A DNA stretch of 64,000 bases from NCBI GenBank assembly GCA_016794785.1, contig JAEUHC010000018.1:62001-126000 (forward strand), read 5' to 3'. The stretch comes from Opitutaceae bacterium. GTDB taxonomy: Bacteria > Verrucomicrobiota > Verrucomicrobiia > Opitutales > Opitutaceae. The notes beneath the pieces were generated by a model. The model was not told where the DNA came from. It ran no database searches and saw only the letters and a list, made by a program, of their open reading frames with translations. This document shows positions 36,957-45,603 of the stretch, piece after piece. Each line of letters starts with the position of its first letter. Within the stretch, counting starts at the first letter, position 1. Position numbers and translations under genes: made by a program.

Positions 36957-38165
36957 TCAACGGCCGCGCGAGCGGCCGCTGGGGGTGCTGCCGCTCTTCG
37001 ATTTCGTCGCGACGGCGGGCGTGACGCCGGCCGGAGCCTCGCCGTCGAAGTCCACCGGGCGCGTCAGGGCGACCTCGTCGTCGATCTGCAGGCCGGAGAG
37101 GATTTGCACGCGGCGCGTGTCAGCGATGCCCGTCTCGACCTCCTTGATCTCGAAGCGTTCGCCCTTCAGCAGGAAAACGTAGCGCAGCGACTCCGCGGTC
37201 GAGAATACGCCCGACAGCGGCACGGCGAGCGTGTTCTCCGCCGTGGCAAGCGTGACGGTGACGGTGGCCGACATGCCGGGCCGCAGGCGATCGTCGGCCT
37301 GATCGAGCACGACATCGACGGGGAAGACGCGGGTGCGATCCACGCTGCTTTCGAGCGCGCTCGTCGAGATGCGCTTGATGGTGCCGGCGACCTGCATCGT
37401 GCGGATGGAGTCGACGCGCACGCGGGCGTCGTCGCCGACCTTGAGGCGCGCGACGTCGATTTCGTTGATACTCGTGCGAACCATGAGCACGGAGAGGTCG
37501 GCGACCTCACCAAGGAGCATGCCGCCGTTCTGCGCGGCGGCGCCCGTGATGACCTGTCCTTCCGTGAGATCGCGGAGGAGCAGGGTGCCGTTGTGCGGTG
37601 CGCGGATGACGGTCTTGGTGAGCTTGTCGCGCAAGTTGGCCGCGCGGGCCTCGGCGATGGCGGCGTCGTTGTCACCGAGGGAGGAGGTCACGCGGGCGTC
37701 CTCGAGGTCCTTGGTGGTCACGACCCCGCTTTGCTGGAGCGCGAGGAGGCGCTCGTAGTCGCGGCGGGCGCGGGAGGCCTTGAGCTTGGCGGCCTCGATG
37801 CTGCGCTCGACTTCAGTGATCTGCGTTAGCAGATCCTGCTGATCCAGTCGCAGGATCTCCTGGTTCCGTTCCACCTTTTGGCCATCGACCCCGAGAATCT
37901 TGACGATGCGGCCGTTGATTTCGGAGCGGAGTTCGGTGGAAAACACGGCGCGCAGGCGGCCGACCGCGACGATTTCCTCGGAGATGGAGGCGGTGCGCGC
38001 CTTGGAGGTGGGGATTTTTTCCGGCCGCTTTCCGCCCATGATGCTGGGGCTGATTCGCTGCCAGACGAGCCGTCCGCCCCAGATGCCGCCGCCGAGCACG
38101 ACGGTGATGATGATGAGCCGGACGATGAGGCGCGGGGTGCGAGACGGAGTAGGGGAATCGGCCAT
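36957..38165 (-). CDS. Periplasmic adaptor protein (MacA/HlyD type)
   Basis: 402 residues. One N-terminal membrane anchor (about 12-32, LIVRLIIITVVLGGGIWGG) is followed by a lipoyl-like beta domain, a helical hairpin (about 100-175; ITEVERSIEAAKLKASRARR) and beta-barrel domains. It would bridge an inner-membrane transporter and an outer-membrane channel. It is the partner of the permease 13 bases downstream. The segment GQVITGAAAQNGG and the later RVFPVDVVLDQADDRLRPGMSATV (in part) are typical of MacA-like adaptors. The C-terminus is basic and proline/serine rich. Confidence 0.9.
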   Translation of the reverse strand: MADSPTPSRTPRLIVRLIIITVVLGGGIWGGRLVWQRISPSIMGGKRPEKIPTSKARTASISEEIVAVGRLRAVFSTELRSEINGRIVKILGVDGQKVERNQEILRLDQQDLLTQITEVERSIEAAKLKASRARRDYERLLALQQSGVVTTKDLEDARVTSSLGDNDAAIAEARAANLRDKLTKTVIRAPHNGTLLLRDLTEGQVITGAAAQNGGMLLGEVADLSVLMVRTSINEIDVARLKVGDDARVRVDSIRTMQVAGTIKRISTSALESSVDRTRVFPVDVVLDQADDRLRPGMSATVTVTLATAENTLAVPLSGVFSTAESLRYVFLLKGERFEIKEVETGIADTRRVQILSGLQIDDEVALTRPVDFDGEAPAGVTPAVATKSKSGSTPSGRSRGR

Positions 38166-38336
38166 GGAGCGGAAATGACGACGACGGGCCCCTTTGGAAA
38201 CACGCCTGCACGAAAGTGCGCGAGCTGAAAAAAGCTTGCCCCAGGCTTCGCCGGCGCGAATGCCCCGCGCGAGGTCGCCGGCCTACTATCGGGATTGTCA
38301 CGCGCCGCGCCCATTCCACGATGCGCGCAGCGAACG

Positions 38337-39770
38337 ATGAAAATCTACTTCATGGGCATCTGCGGCACGGCGATGGGCAACGCGGCTCTGCTCGCTCGCG
38401 CCGCCGGGCACGAGGTGCTTGGGGCCGACGCTGGCGTCTATCCGCCCATGAGCACGGTGCTCGCCGCCGCCGGCATCGCGCTGCACGAGGGCTACGATGC
38501 CGCGCGGCTCGAGCGCATCGCGCCCGACCTCGTCGTGATCGGCAACGCGATGTCGCGGGGCAACGCCGAGGTCGAGTGGCTGCTCGACACACGCGCGATT
38601 CCGTTCACCTCCTTGCCCGCGATGCTCGCTGAGCTGGTGCTGAAGCGACGGAGGAACATCGTCGTCTGCGGCACGCATGGGAAAACCACGACGACCTCGC
38701 TCACGGCGTTTCTCCTGCGCGAGGCCGGCCATGATCCGGGTTTCTTGATTGGCGGCGTGCCGCAGGATCCGCCGGTGGGAGCGCATCTGGGCGCGGCGGC
38801 GGATCCCTTCGTGATTGAGGGCGACGAGTATGACAGCGCGTTTTTCGACAAGCGCAGCAAGTTCATCCACTACGCGCCCCACATCGCGGTGCTGAACAAC
38901 CTCGAGTTCGATCACGCCGACATTTTCCGGGATCTCGCGGACGTGCAGCGGACCTTCAACCATCTCACGCGAATCGTGCCCCGCAACGGTTGGATCGTCA
39001 TGAACGGCGACGACGCCTACCTGCGCGCGCTGCCCGCGCCGACGTGGACGCGGGTCGTGCGCGTCGGCACAGGAGCCGACAATGACGTGCGCATCGGCGA
39101 TTTTTGCGAGGGCGCCGATGGCGCTCGTTTCTCCCTCAACTGGCGCGGCGCCCAGTGGGGGGAAGTGAGTTGGGTGCTGCCCGGCATCTATAATGCCCGC
39201 AACGCCGCGATGGCGGCCACGGCTGCGGGCCTCGCCCTTTTTCCGGAAGGCCCCGCGACGTTGAGGGTAACGGCGCTCGCGCGCTTCCGCGGAGTGAAGC
39301 GCCGGCAGGAGACGCTCGTCAGCGACGCGCATTGCACCGTCCTCGAGGATTTCGGGCATCACCCAACAGCGGTGGGCGAGACCTTGCGGTCGCTGCGGGC
39401 GCGATTTCCGGGCCGCACGCTCACGGCGGTCTTTGAGCCGCGGAGCAACACCACTCGGCTGAAGGTGATGGAGCCCGCGTTCGTCGCGGCGCTGAGTGCG
39501 GCGGACGCGGCCTACCTCGGGCCGGTCCACCGGCCCGAGAAACTGAGCCCGGCCGAGCGCCTCGACACCGCCGAAGTCGTGCGACAGCTCCGCGCCCGCG
39601 GTGTGGACGCGCACGACGCGGCCACGAATGCCGCGTTGTGTGATTTGCTAATCGCGCGCACGACGGGCCCGGGCGCCGGAGTGAACGCGCCGCGCGTCGT
39701 GGTCTTTTTCACCAACGGCAGCTTCGACGGGATTATCACGCGTTACGTTGCGGCGGTGCGCAGCGCGTGA
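38337..39770 (+). CDS. mpl: UDP-N-acetylmuramate:L-alanyl-gamma-D-glutamyl-meso-diaminopimelate ligase
   Basis: 477 residues from MKIYFMGICGTAMGN. It re-attaches the recycled murein tripeptide to UDP-MurNAc. The Mur-ligase domain order is visible: nucleotide-sugar domain with GICGTAMG, ATP-binding P-loop VCGTHGKTTTTS, the acidic patch FVIEGDEYDSAFFDKRSK, NNLEFDHADIF, and the C-terminal domain FGHHPTAV followed by FEPRSNTTR. The last two are diagnostic for Mpl rather than MurC. It shows that the organism recycles cell-wall peptides. An upstream in-frame start at 38295 is possible but not family-like. Confidence 0.94.
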   Translation: MKIYFMGICGTAMGNAALLARAAGHEVLGADAGVYPPMSTVLAAAGIALHEGYDAARLERIAPDLVVIGNAMSRGNAEVEWLLDTRAIPFTSLPAMLAELVLKRRRNIVVCGTHGKTTTTSLTAFLLREAGHDPGFLIGGVPQDPPVGAHLGAAADPFVIEGDEYDSAFFDKRSKFIHYAPHIAVLNNLEFDHADIFRDLADVQRTFNHLTRIVPRNGWIVMNGDDAYLRALPAPTWTRVVRVGTGADNDVRIGDFCEGADGARFSLNWRGAQWGEVSWVLPGIYNARNAAMAATAAGLALFPEGPATLRVTALARFRGVKRRQETLVSDAHCTVLEDFGHHPTAVGETLRSLRARFPGRTLTAVFEPRSNTTRLKVMEPAFVAALSAADAAYLGPVHRPEKLSPAERLDTAEVVRQLRARGVDAHDAATNAALCDLLIARTTGPGAGVNAPRVVVFFTNGSFDGIITRYVAAVRSA

Positions 39771-39848
39771 CGCGGGCGGTTCGCAGGCACTTGTCGCTTG
39801 CCTCGTGATGGCGCATCGCCTGTCTCGCGCGAACGTCAACCCCGCCGA

Positions 39849-41882
39849 ATGAACGCGCCGCTCCGCCGCCTCGTCCCCTGCGTCTTTTTGTTCCTCGCTT
39901 CGTTGCCGCTCCTGCGCGCGGCCTCGGCTCCCGCCGCGAACCCGATGCTTGAGCGGGTCTTCCCGACGATTGTGCGGATCGAGGCCATCCGGCTGCTGCC
40001 GCGCGAGGGCCGGCTGACCAAACAATGGAGCGGTGGCAGCGGCGTGCTCATCTCCAAGGAGGGCCACCTCGTGACGAACTGCCACGTGACCGAGGATGGA
40101 GACTTCTTTCGCTGCCACCTCTATGACGGCACGCAGCTTGAGGCCAAACTCATCGGACAGGACGCGCTGACCGACCTCGCGGTCTTGCAACTCGACTTGT
40201 CGCAGCGGGCAAAGGGCGCTCCCCCACTGATGATCGCGGCATTTGGCGACTCGGCAAAGCTCACGGCCGGCGAAGAGGTGTTCGCGTTGGGCAGCCCCGG
40301 TTTCCTTTCCCAATCGGTGACCCGGGGCGTCGTCTCGAATCCCTCGCTCGTGCTGCCCGAGCAAACGGTGGGCCGCATGTTGCTGCGCGGCGAGGACGTG
40401 GGACTCTTTGTGCGCTGGGTGCTGCACGACGCGCGAATCTTTGGCGGCAACAGCGGTGGCCCGCTCGTCAATTCGCGCGGTGAGATCATCGGCATCAACG
40501 AAATTGGCGTCGTGAGCCTGAGCGGCGCGATCCCAAGCAACCTGGCGAAGGCAGTCGCAGCCGAGATCATCGCCTCGGGCAAGGTGACGCGCGGCTGGTC
40601 GGGTGCGACCGTGCAGCCTAGGCTTGAGGCTGACGGCGAGCCGATGGGGGTCGTCGTAGCCGATATCGCGGCGGGCTCGCCGGCCGACAAGGCCGGCCTG
40701 CGGCCCGGCGACGTTGTCCTTGCCTGCGATGGCCACGCAATTGAGGGCGCGGAGGAGAAGGCGGTGGCTCATTTCAACCGGCTGGAGGCGGGGCAACTCC
40801 CGGGTCGTGAGTTCGTGGTCGAATTTAAGCGTGGCGGCGCGCGGCAGACTGCGCGGCTGATTCTCGCCGGCCGCGAGCCCGCGCGAGCCGACGACGTCCA
40901 GCTGCCCACGTGGGGCGCAATTGTGCGGGACCTGACGAGCAAACTGGCGCGCGCGGAGCGCTTGCCCGACGCGCGGGGCGTTTGGCTCGAGAATATCCGG
41001 CCAGCCGGCCCCGCCGGCCAAGCCGAGCCCATGTTGCGGCGGCAGGATGTGCTCATCGCCGTGGATGGCCGCGCGGTAAACAGCGTCGAGGAGCTGCGAG
41101 CTCTCACAAACGAGCTGATGGCGGGCGTGTCTCGCACCGGCACGAAGCCAGTCGTCGCCAGTGTGCGGCGTGACGGGGCCGTGCTCAGCTCCGTCGTCGA
41201 ACTGCGGGCGGAGGATCCTCGCAATGTCACGCCCTTGGCGCGGAAAGCTTGGCTCGGCATCGCCTCCCAGCCGCTCACTCCCAAGCTCGCGACACGCCTC
41301 GGCATCAAGTCGGACGGCGGTGCACGTGTCACACGCGTCTACCCCGGCACCAAGGCCGAGTCCGCGGGGCTGCAGGTGGGTGACGTGATTCTGGCGGTCG
41401 ATGGCACCGCCGTGGCCGCCCGGCGGCCGGAGGATACCGACGTCCTCGCACGCCAGATCCGGCAGTATCGCTCCGGCAGCAACGCCAAGTTTGCGCTCTG
41501 GCGCGAAGGAGCCCGCACGGAGATCGACGTGGTGCTTGAAGAGCAACCGGTGCCGCCGGCGGAGATGCCCTGGTGGCAGGAACCGGATCTGGAATTCTCG
41601 GTGCGCGACATCGCGTTTGAGGACCGCGTCCGGCTGCAGCTGCCTCCGGCCGCGAGGGGGGCATTGGTGGAAAGCGCCTTGCCCGCAGGCTGGGCCGCGT
41701 TGGCGGGCCTGCGCGCCGACGACGTGATCGAGCAGGCCAGCGGTGCGCCGATCACCGGGATCGACGACCTCAAGCGCGCCCGGACCACCGCCGATAACAA
41801 GGCGTGGTGGGTGCTGCTTGTGCGCCGTCGCGGCCAAACTCACTTTGTGGAAATCAACCTTAAGCCCACCAAATCCAAATGA
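39849..41882 (+). CDS. HtrA-type secreted serine protease with four PDZ-like modules
   Basis: 677 residues with a signal peptide (to about 24). The trypsin-like domain (about 30-235) has a complete triad: His79 in TNCHVTED, Asp109 in LTDLAVLQLD, Ser202 in GGNSGGPLV. Four PDZ-like modules follow at about 245-345 (AGSPADKAGLRPGDVV), 365-465 (LRRQDVLIAVDGRAVN), 475-575 (AESAGLQVGDVILAVDG) and 585-672 (AALAGLRADDVIEQASG). DegP/DegQ have two and DegS one, so this architecture is larger than usual. The last module closes the protein and overlaps a pseudo-protease gene by ATGA. Likely periplasmic quality control or regulated cleavage; the substrate is unknown. Confidence 0.88.
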   Translation: MNAPLRRLVPCVFLFLASLPLLRAASAPAANPMLERVFPTIVRIEAIRLLPREGRLTKQWSGGSGVLISKEGHLVTNCHVTEDGDFFRCHLYDGTQLEAKLIGQDALTDLAVLQLDLSQRAKGAPPLMIAAFGDSAKLTAGEEVFALGSPGFLSQSVTRGVVSNPSLVLPEQTVGRMLLRGEDVGLFVRWVLHDARIFGGNSGGPLVNSRGEIIGINEIGVVSLSGAIPSNLAKAVAAEIIASGKVTRGWSGATVQPRLEADGEPMGVVVADIAAGSPADKAGLRPGDVVLACDGHAIEGAEEKAVAHFNRLEAGQLPGREFVVEFKRGGARQTARLILAGREPARADDVQLPTWGAIVRDLTSKLARAERLPDARGVWLENIRPAGPAGQAEPMLRRQDVLIAVDGRAVNSVEELRALTNELMAGVSRTGTKPVVASVRRDGAVLSSVVELRAEDPRNVTPLARKAWLGIASQPLTPKLATRLGIKSDGGARVTRVYPGTKAESAGLQVGDVILAVDGTAVAARRPEDTDVLARQIRQYRSGSNAKFALWREGARTEIDVVLEEQPVPPAEMPWWQEPDLEFSVRDIAFEDRVRLQLPPAARGALVESALPAGWAALAGLRADDVIEQASGAPITGIDDLKRARTTADNKAWWVLLVRRRGQTHFVEINLKPTKSK

Positions 41883-42652
41883 AGCCTATCGTCCTCGCCG
41901 TGGCCGCGCTGTGCGCTACGCCCCTGTTCGCCGCATCCGAAGCCGAGGCGGGCCGAGCTCTGGTGAAGAGATACGCCGATGCCGTCATCGGCGTGGAGCT
42001 CGTCGTCACGATGAAAATCAAGATGGGCGATCGCGAAGCCCCCCCGCGCGACCAACAGATCGAGGTGAACGGCACCGTGATCAGCGCGGATGGCCTCACG
42101 GTGACCAGCCTGGCGTCGGTGGATCCGCGGGTGTCTTTCGAAGCCGCGCGCGCGCAGCAGGGCGGCGGGCGAGGCGGGCCGGAGCTGACGAGCGCGGAGT
42201 TCAAGGAAGTGAAGCTGCGCACGGCCGACGGCAAGGAAGTGCCCGCGCGCTTCGTCCTCAGGGACAGCGATCTCGACCTGGCGTTCATCGCGCCAGAGAC
42301 GGCGGATCCGGAGCGGCGATACGCCCACGTGAATCTGGCCGAAGCGGCGCAGGGCGAGGTGCTCAACCGCTACTTTTTCGTGACGCGCGCGGCGAAGACC
42401 CTGCAGCGCGTGCCGCTGGTGCGAGCGACGGACTGCGTGGGCATCGTGGAAAAGCCGCGGCGCCTGTTCCTGCTCGGCGACCAGTCGGTTGCGGGACCGG
42501 TCTTTGATCCCACGGGACGCATCCTTGGCATCATGCTCCAGTATTTCTCGAGCGGGCGGCCGAGTGGCGTGGTGGTGCTGCCGGCTGCCGACATCGCGGA
42601 CATGGCCAAACAGGCGGCGGCGGCACAGGCGGCGCCTAAGCCGGCCAACTAG
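41879..42652 (+). CDS. HtrA-like pseudo-protease with lost catalytic residues
   Basis: 257 residues with a signal peptide ending near LFAAS. The trypsin-like fold can be followed by alignment to the upstream protease: GTVISADGLTVTSLASVD corresponds to the His region, DLDLAFIAPE to the Asp region and GDQSVAGPVFDPTGRILGI to the Ser region. The catalytic His is replaced (Ala79 or Ser80), Ser is replaced by Val204, and Asp133 is kept, so proteolysis is not expected. No PDZ module is present. Its start overlaps the four-PDZ protease stop by ATGA, so equal expression of the two products is likely. A regulatory or chaperone-like partner of the active enzyme is proposed as inference. A glycine-rich loop (QGGGRGGPEL) interrupts the first domain half. 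Confidence 0.75.
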   Translation: MKPIVLAVAALCATPLFAASEAEAGRALVKRYADAVIGVELVVTMKIKMGDREAPPRDQQIEVNGTVISADGLTVTSLASVDPRVSFEAARAQQGGGRGGPELTSAEFKEVKLRTADGKEVPARFVLRDSDLDLAFIAPETADPERRYAHVNLAEAAQGEVLNRYFFVTRAAKTLQRVPLVRATDCVGIVEKPRRLFLLGDQSVAGPVFDPTGRILGIMLQYFSSGRPSGVVVLPAADIADMAKQAAAAQAAPKPAN

Positions 42653-43887
42653 GCCAGCCGCTTGCCAAACACCGGTGCCGTGCGGACGGGCACGGTGGCC
42701 GGCATTCTCAGCCGAACGACTGGTTCGGCGGCTGCTGCCTCCGCCCGGAACGGCAGCGCGACGGCGAATTCGGAGCCTTGGCCCGGTTCGCTGCGGACGG
42801 AGATCTCGCCGCCCATGAGCGCGGCGAGGCGACGGCAGATCGCAAGGCCGAGCCCCGTTCCTCCGTAGCGCCTCGTGGTGGAGCTGTCGGCCTGCGTGAA
42901 CATCTGAAAAAGCCCGGCGATCTTCTCCCGCTCGATACCGATGCCAGTGTCGCGCACGGCTGTGCGCAGCCCGCCGAGGCCGCCGGGTTTGGATGGCTTC
43001 GTCCACGCGAGCGCGATTGTGACGGAGCCGCGCGGCGTGAACTTCAGGGCATTGTCGACGAGGTTGACGAGGATTTGTCGGAAGCGCAGTGGATCGCCGT
43101 TCACCACGAGGTCCGAAAGATCGGATTCTTCGAGCCGCAGCTCGACCGCGCGCTGGGCTGCGCGCGGACCGAAGAGGCGCAGCACGTCTTGTGCAATCTC
43201 GGCGGGCGCAAACGGCACGCACTCCAACGTGAGGCTGCCCTTCTCAATCTTGGAAAGGTCCAGGATGTCGTTCATCAGGGCGCCGAGGCGCGCACCCTCG
43301 GCAATGATCGTGGCGACGTGGCTGCGTTGAATGTCGTCGAGCGGCGATTCCCGGAGAAGGTTGGCGAAACCCATCACGGCGTTGAGCGGGGTGCGGATTT
43401 CGTGACTCATCACGGCGAGGAAATCGCCCTTGGCGCGGCTGGCTTCGTCCGCCGCGGCCTTGGCGTGCTGCAGACGCCGCTCAGCCTCGGCGCGGTCACG
43501 CAGCTCCGCCCGGAGGAGCGCGCTGCGGTTGGCGGCAAGGAAGGCCACGGCGCAAAGCAACGCGGTCATGCCGAGCAGCGTAGCCCGGCTGAGCAGCAGG
43601 CTTGCCTCAAGCGCGGGTTCGATGCCCGTGGGCAGGGGAAGAAACCGGCTCGCCAGCGCGGCACCGGCCGCGGCGGCAGCGAATGCGATGCCGCACGCCG
43701 CGGAGGATAACTCACGGGCGGCACCGTGGCGCGCTGCGTGGCTGCGGCAAGCGAGCCAGCCCGACGCGGCAAGGCCGACGACGACCACGGCGTCCGCGTG
43801 ATGTCGCGCGGCGGCAAGATAGAATTCGGGGAGCGCGGCCACGGTGCGCACCATGGCAGCGCATAGCGGCGCGGCAAAAGCGGCCAC
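42649..43887 (-). CDS. Four-helix membrane sensor histidine kinase
   Basis: 412 residues if the GTG at 43887 is used; ATG at 43854 gives 401 and trims the first helix. Four hydrophobic segments (about 1-20, 35-52, 72-95, 115-135) and a short linker lead to the HisKA domain (FLAVMSHEIRTPLN, phosphorylated histidine). The ATPase domain has N box NLVDNALKFT, D box DTGIGI and G box GGTGLGL. No receiver or PAS domain is seen. No response regulator is adjacent, so it is an orphan kinase in this window. It lies just downstream of rimO in the same direction and converges with the pseudo-protease gene, overlapping its stop by 4 bases. Confidence 0.85.
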   Translation of the reverse strand: MAAFAAPLCAAMVRTVAALPEFYLAAARHHADAVVVVGLAASGWLACRSHAARHGAARELSSAACGIAFAAAAAGAALASRFLPLPTGIEPALEASLLLSRATLLGMTALLCAVAFLAANRSALLRAELRDRAEAERRLQHAKAAADEASRAKGDFLAVMSHEIRTPLNAVMGFANLLRESPLDDIQRSHVATIIAEGARLGALMNDILDLSKIEKGSLTLECVPFAPAEIAQDVLRLFGPRAAQRAVELRLEESDLSDLVVNGDPLRFRQILVNLVDNALKFTPRGSVTIALAWTKPSKPGGLGGLRTAVRDTGIGIEREKIAGLFQMFTQADSSTTRRYGGTGLGLAICRRLAALMGGEISVRSEPGQGSEFAVALPFRAEAAAAEPVVRLRMPATVPVRTAPVFGKRLA

Positions 43888-43919
43888 TGCGTAGCCGCCT
43901 ACGTAATCGCCGCGGCGGG

Positions 43920-45335
43920 TTACTGCGCCTGCCTGGCGACTTTTCGCGTCGCGGGTGCTTCGCCCGCGGGCAGCGCGAGCAGGTCGTAGTCCTCGTGACC
44001 GGTGATGCGCACGCGCGCGAACGCGCCGACCGGCGCGGTGATGGGCAGATAAACCCGGCCGTCGATGTCGGGAGCGTCGGCTTCGCCGCGGGCGACGCCC
44101 GGCTCCTCGACGAGAACCTTGAGGGTCCGGCCGATGCTGGATTCGGAAACCTGCGATGCGATCTCCCTCTGGAGCTTCATCACGCGATGCCAGCGGGCTT
44201 CCTTGGTTTTCTTCGGAACCTGGTTCTCCATCTTCGCGGCGCGAGTGCCTTCCTCCTGCGAGTAGCGAAACACACCTAGGCGCTCGAACTTGGTCTCGCG
44301 GATGAACGCGCACAGCTCCTCCACATCGGCCTCGGTCTCGCCGGGGAATCCAACAATGAACGTCGTGCGGATCGCGATGCCGGGGATGCCCGCCCGAATG
44401 CGTGCGATTAGGTCGCGGATGTAGGCCGAGGAAGTCTCGCGCTGCATCAGGCCGAGCATGTGGTCGGTGATGTGCTGGAGCGGGATGTCGATGTAGCGCG
44501 CGATCTTCGGGCACTCGGCAATCGTGCGGATGAGTTCATCGCTCCAGTGCGCCGGATGCGTGTAGAGCAACCGAATCCAAAAATCGCCTTCGATGGCGTT
44601 CAGCTGGCGGAGCAGGGTCGTGAGAGCGGTGCCGCGGGAGGAATCGACCGGCGTGCGCGGATTGGGTCGCTCCTCCCACGTGTCCATGCCGAAAAAAGTC
44701 GTGTCCTGGGAAATAAGATTCAGCTCCTTCACGCCCTCGTTCACGAGCTGGCGCGCCTCAGCGACCACGCTCTCGACCGTGCGGCTGCGATGCCGGCCGC
44801 GGATTTGCGGGATGATGCAAAAGGTGCACGGGTGATTGCAGCCCTCGGCAATCTTGATGTAGGCGGTATGCCGCGGCGTGAGGCGGAACCGCGGGGTGTC
44901 AAAGTCGGGAATCCAGGTTGAGCGGCCCTCGATGAACACGGGCGGGGCGTCGTCCGCCCCGCGATCCTTCGCGAGGATTTCGCGGATGATCGGCGCGACC
45001 TTGGTCACTTGATCCAGGCCGATGAAGGCGTCGACCTCGGCGTGCAGCTCGGACTTAAGGTCCTTGGAAAACCGCTGCGACATGCAGCCGGCCACAATCA
45101 GCTTTTGGTGTGAGCGGCGCTTCTTCATCCCCCGCTGCTGGTGGACCTCGAGGATGTGGTTGATCGATTCCTCCTTCGAGGAGTCGATGAACGAACAGGT
45201 GTTGACGATGACGACGTCGGCCTGGTCTGCGTCGGGCACGACGGTCATTCCGGCCGCGTGCAAGTGGCCGACCATGATCTCGGAGTCGACGAGGTTCTTG
45301 GCGCAACCGAGCGAAACTAGGCTGACTTTGGTCAT
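43920..45335 (-). CDS. rimO: Ribosomal protein S12 methylthiotransferase
   Basis: 471 residues. RimO adds a methylthio group to Asp89 of ribosomal protein S12. The UPF0004 domain has cysteines C11, C47 and C84 for the auxiliary cluster, the radical-SAM core has AEGCNHPCTFCIIP, and the C-terminal TRAM domain shows DIDGRVYLPITAPVG. The N-terminal SLGCAKNLVDSE block favours RimO over MiaB. The gene starts 13 bases after a terminator-like hairpin for the upstream 34-residue gene, so it probably has its own promoter. Confidence 0.95.
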   Translation of the reverse strand: MTKVSLVSLGCAKNLVDSEIMVGHLHAAGMTVVPDADQADVVIVNTCSFIDSSKEESINHILEVHQQRGMKKRRSHQKLIVAGCMSQRFSKDLKSELHAEVDAFIGLDQVTKVAPIIREILAKDRGADDAPPVFIEGRSTWIPDFDTPRFRLTPRHTAYIKIAEGCNHPCTFCIIPQIRGRHRSRTVESVVAEARQLVNEGVKELNLISQDTTFFGMDTWEERPNPRTPVDSSRGTALTTLLRQLNAIEGDFWIRLLYTHPAHWSDELIRTIAECPKIARYIDIPLQHITDHMLGLMQRETSSAYIRDLIARIRAGIPGIAIRTTFIVGFPGETEADVEELCAFIRETKFERLGVFRYSQEEGTRAAKMENQVPKKTKEARWHRVMKLQREIASQVSESSIGRTLKVLVEEPGVARGEADAPDIDGRVYLPITAPVGAFARVRITGHEDYDLLALPAGEAPATRKVARQAQ

Positions 45336-45339
45336 CGGG

Positions 45340-45370
45340 AAAACAAAACGGCCCCGACAGGGCGGGGCCG
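45340..45370 (-). terminator. Rho-independent terminator after the 34-residue basic protein gene
   Basis: On the minus strand CGGCCCCG and CGGGGCCG form a perfect 8-pair stem (45349-45356 and 45363-45370) around a 6-base loop, followed at once by TTTTGTTTT (complement of 45340-45348). This is the clearest intrinsic terminator in the window. It ends transcription about 30 bases after the small gene and just before rimO. Confidence 0.8.
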
Positions 45371-45402
45371 CGGAGGTTCGAGGATGGGAGCGCGGGCGCG
45401 GT

Positions 45403-45507
45403 TCACTTTTTCTTCGCGGCCGCGGCGACCTTGTCGCGGGCTTTCTTGCGCTTGAGATAGGCGGCGCGGCGTTTCCGTTTGATGACCTTGTTCGATTGTT
45501 GGCCCAT
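45403..45507 (-). CDS. 34-residue strongly basic protein
   Basis: Starts MGQQSNKVIKRKRR and ends AAAAKKK; 15 of 34 residues are Lys or Arg and there is no hydrophobic core. The frame continues upstream to about 45609, but the composition changes at this ATG, and the strong terminator that follows supports a real gene. Size and charge resemble small ribosome-associated proteins or nucleic-acid binding peptides; no family is recognised with confidence. A TTGACT box lies about 50 bases upstream on the minus strand. No strong Shine-Dalgarno sequence is seen (CCTTTCAC before the ATG). Located between rimO and a secreted propeller protein. Confidence 0.7.
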   Translation of the reverse strand: MGQQSNKVIKRKRRAAYLKRKKARDKVAAAAKKK

Positions 45508-45552
45508 GATGTTTTGTGAAAGGAAGGGGGATGTTTCAGAGGGGGCGGGGTG

Positions 45553-45572
45553 AGTCAAGGCCGCGGCTTGAC
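45553..45572. promoter_or_regulatory. Palindrome containing a -35-like box
   Basis: GTCAAG (45554-45559) and CTTGAC (45567-45572) surround G plus CCGCGG, giving a near-perfect dyad of 19 bases. On the minus strand it supplies TTGACT as a -35 candidate (complement of 45553-45558) for the 34-residue gene; the -10 position 17 bases away is poor (AACATC). It could equally be an operator between the two divergent genes. Confidence 0.35.
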
Positions 45573-45603
45573 CGCGCCGGGCCGACGGGCGCAAGGTTTC
45601 CTC

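Noticed and set aside
39648..41843. Minus-strand frame of 731 codons opposite the HtrA-type protease
   Set aside because: Antisense shadow; composition rich in Arg, Gly and His without domains, and the plus strand has an intact catalytic triad.
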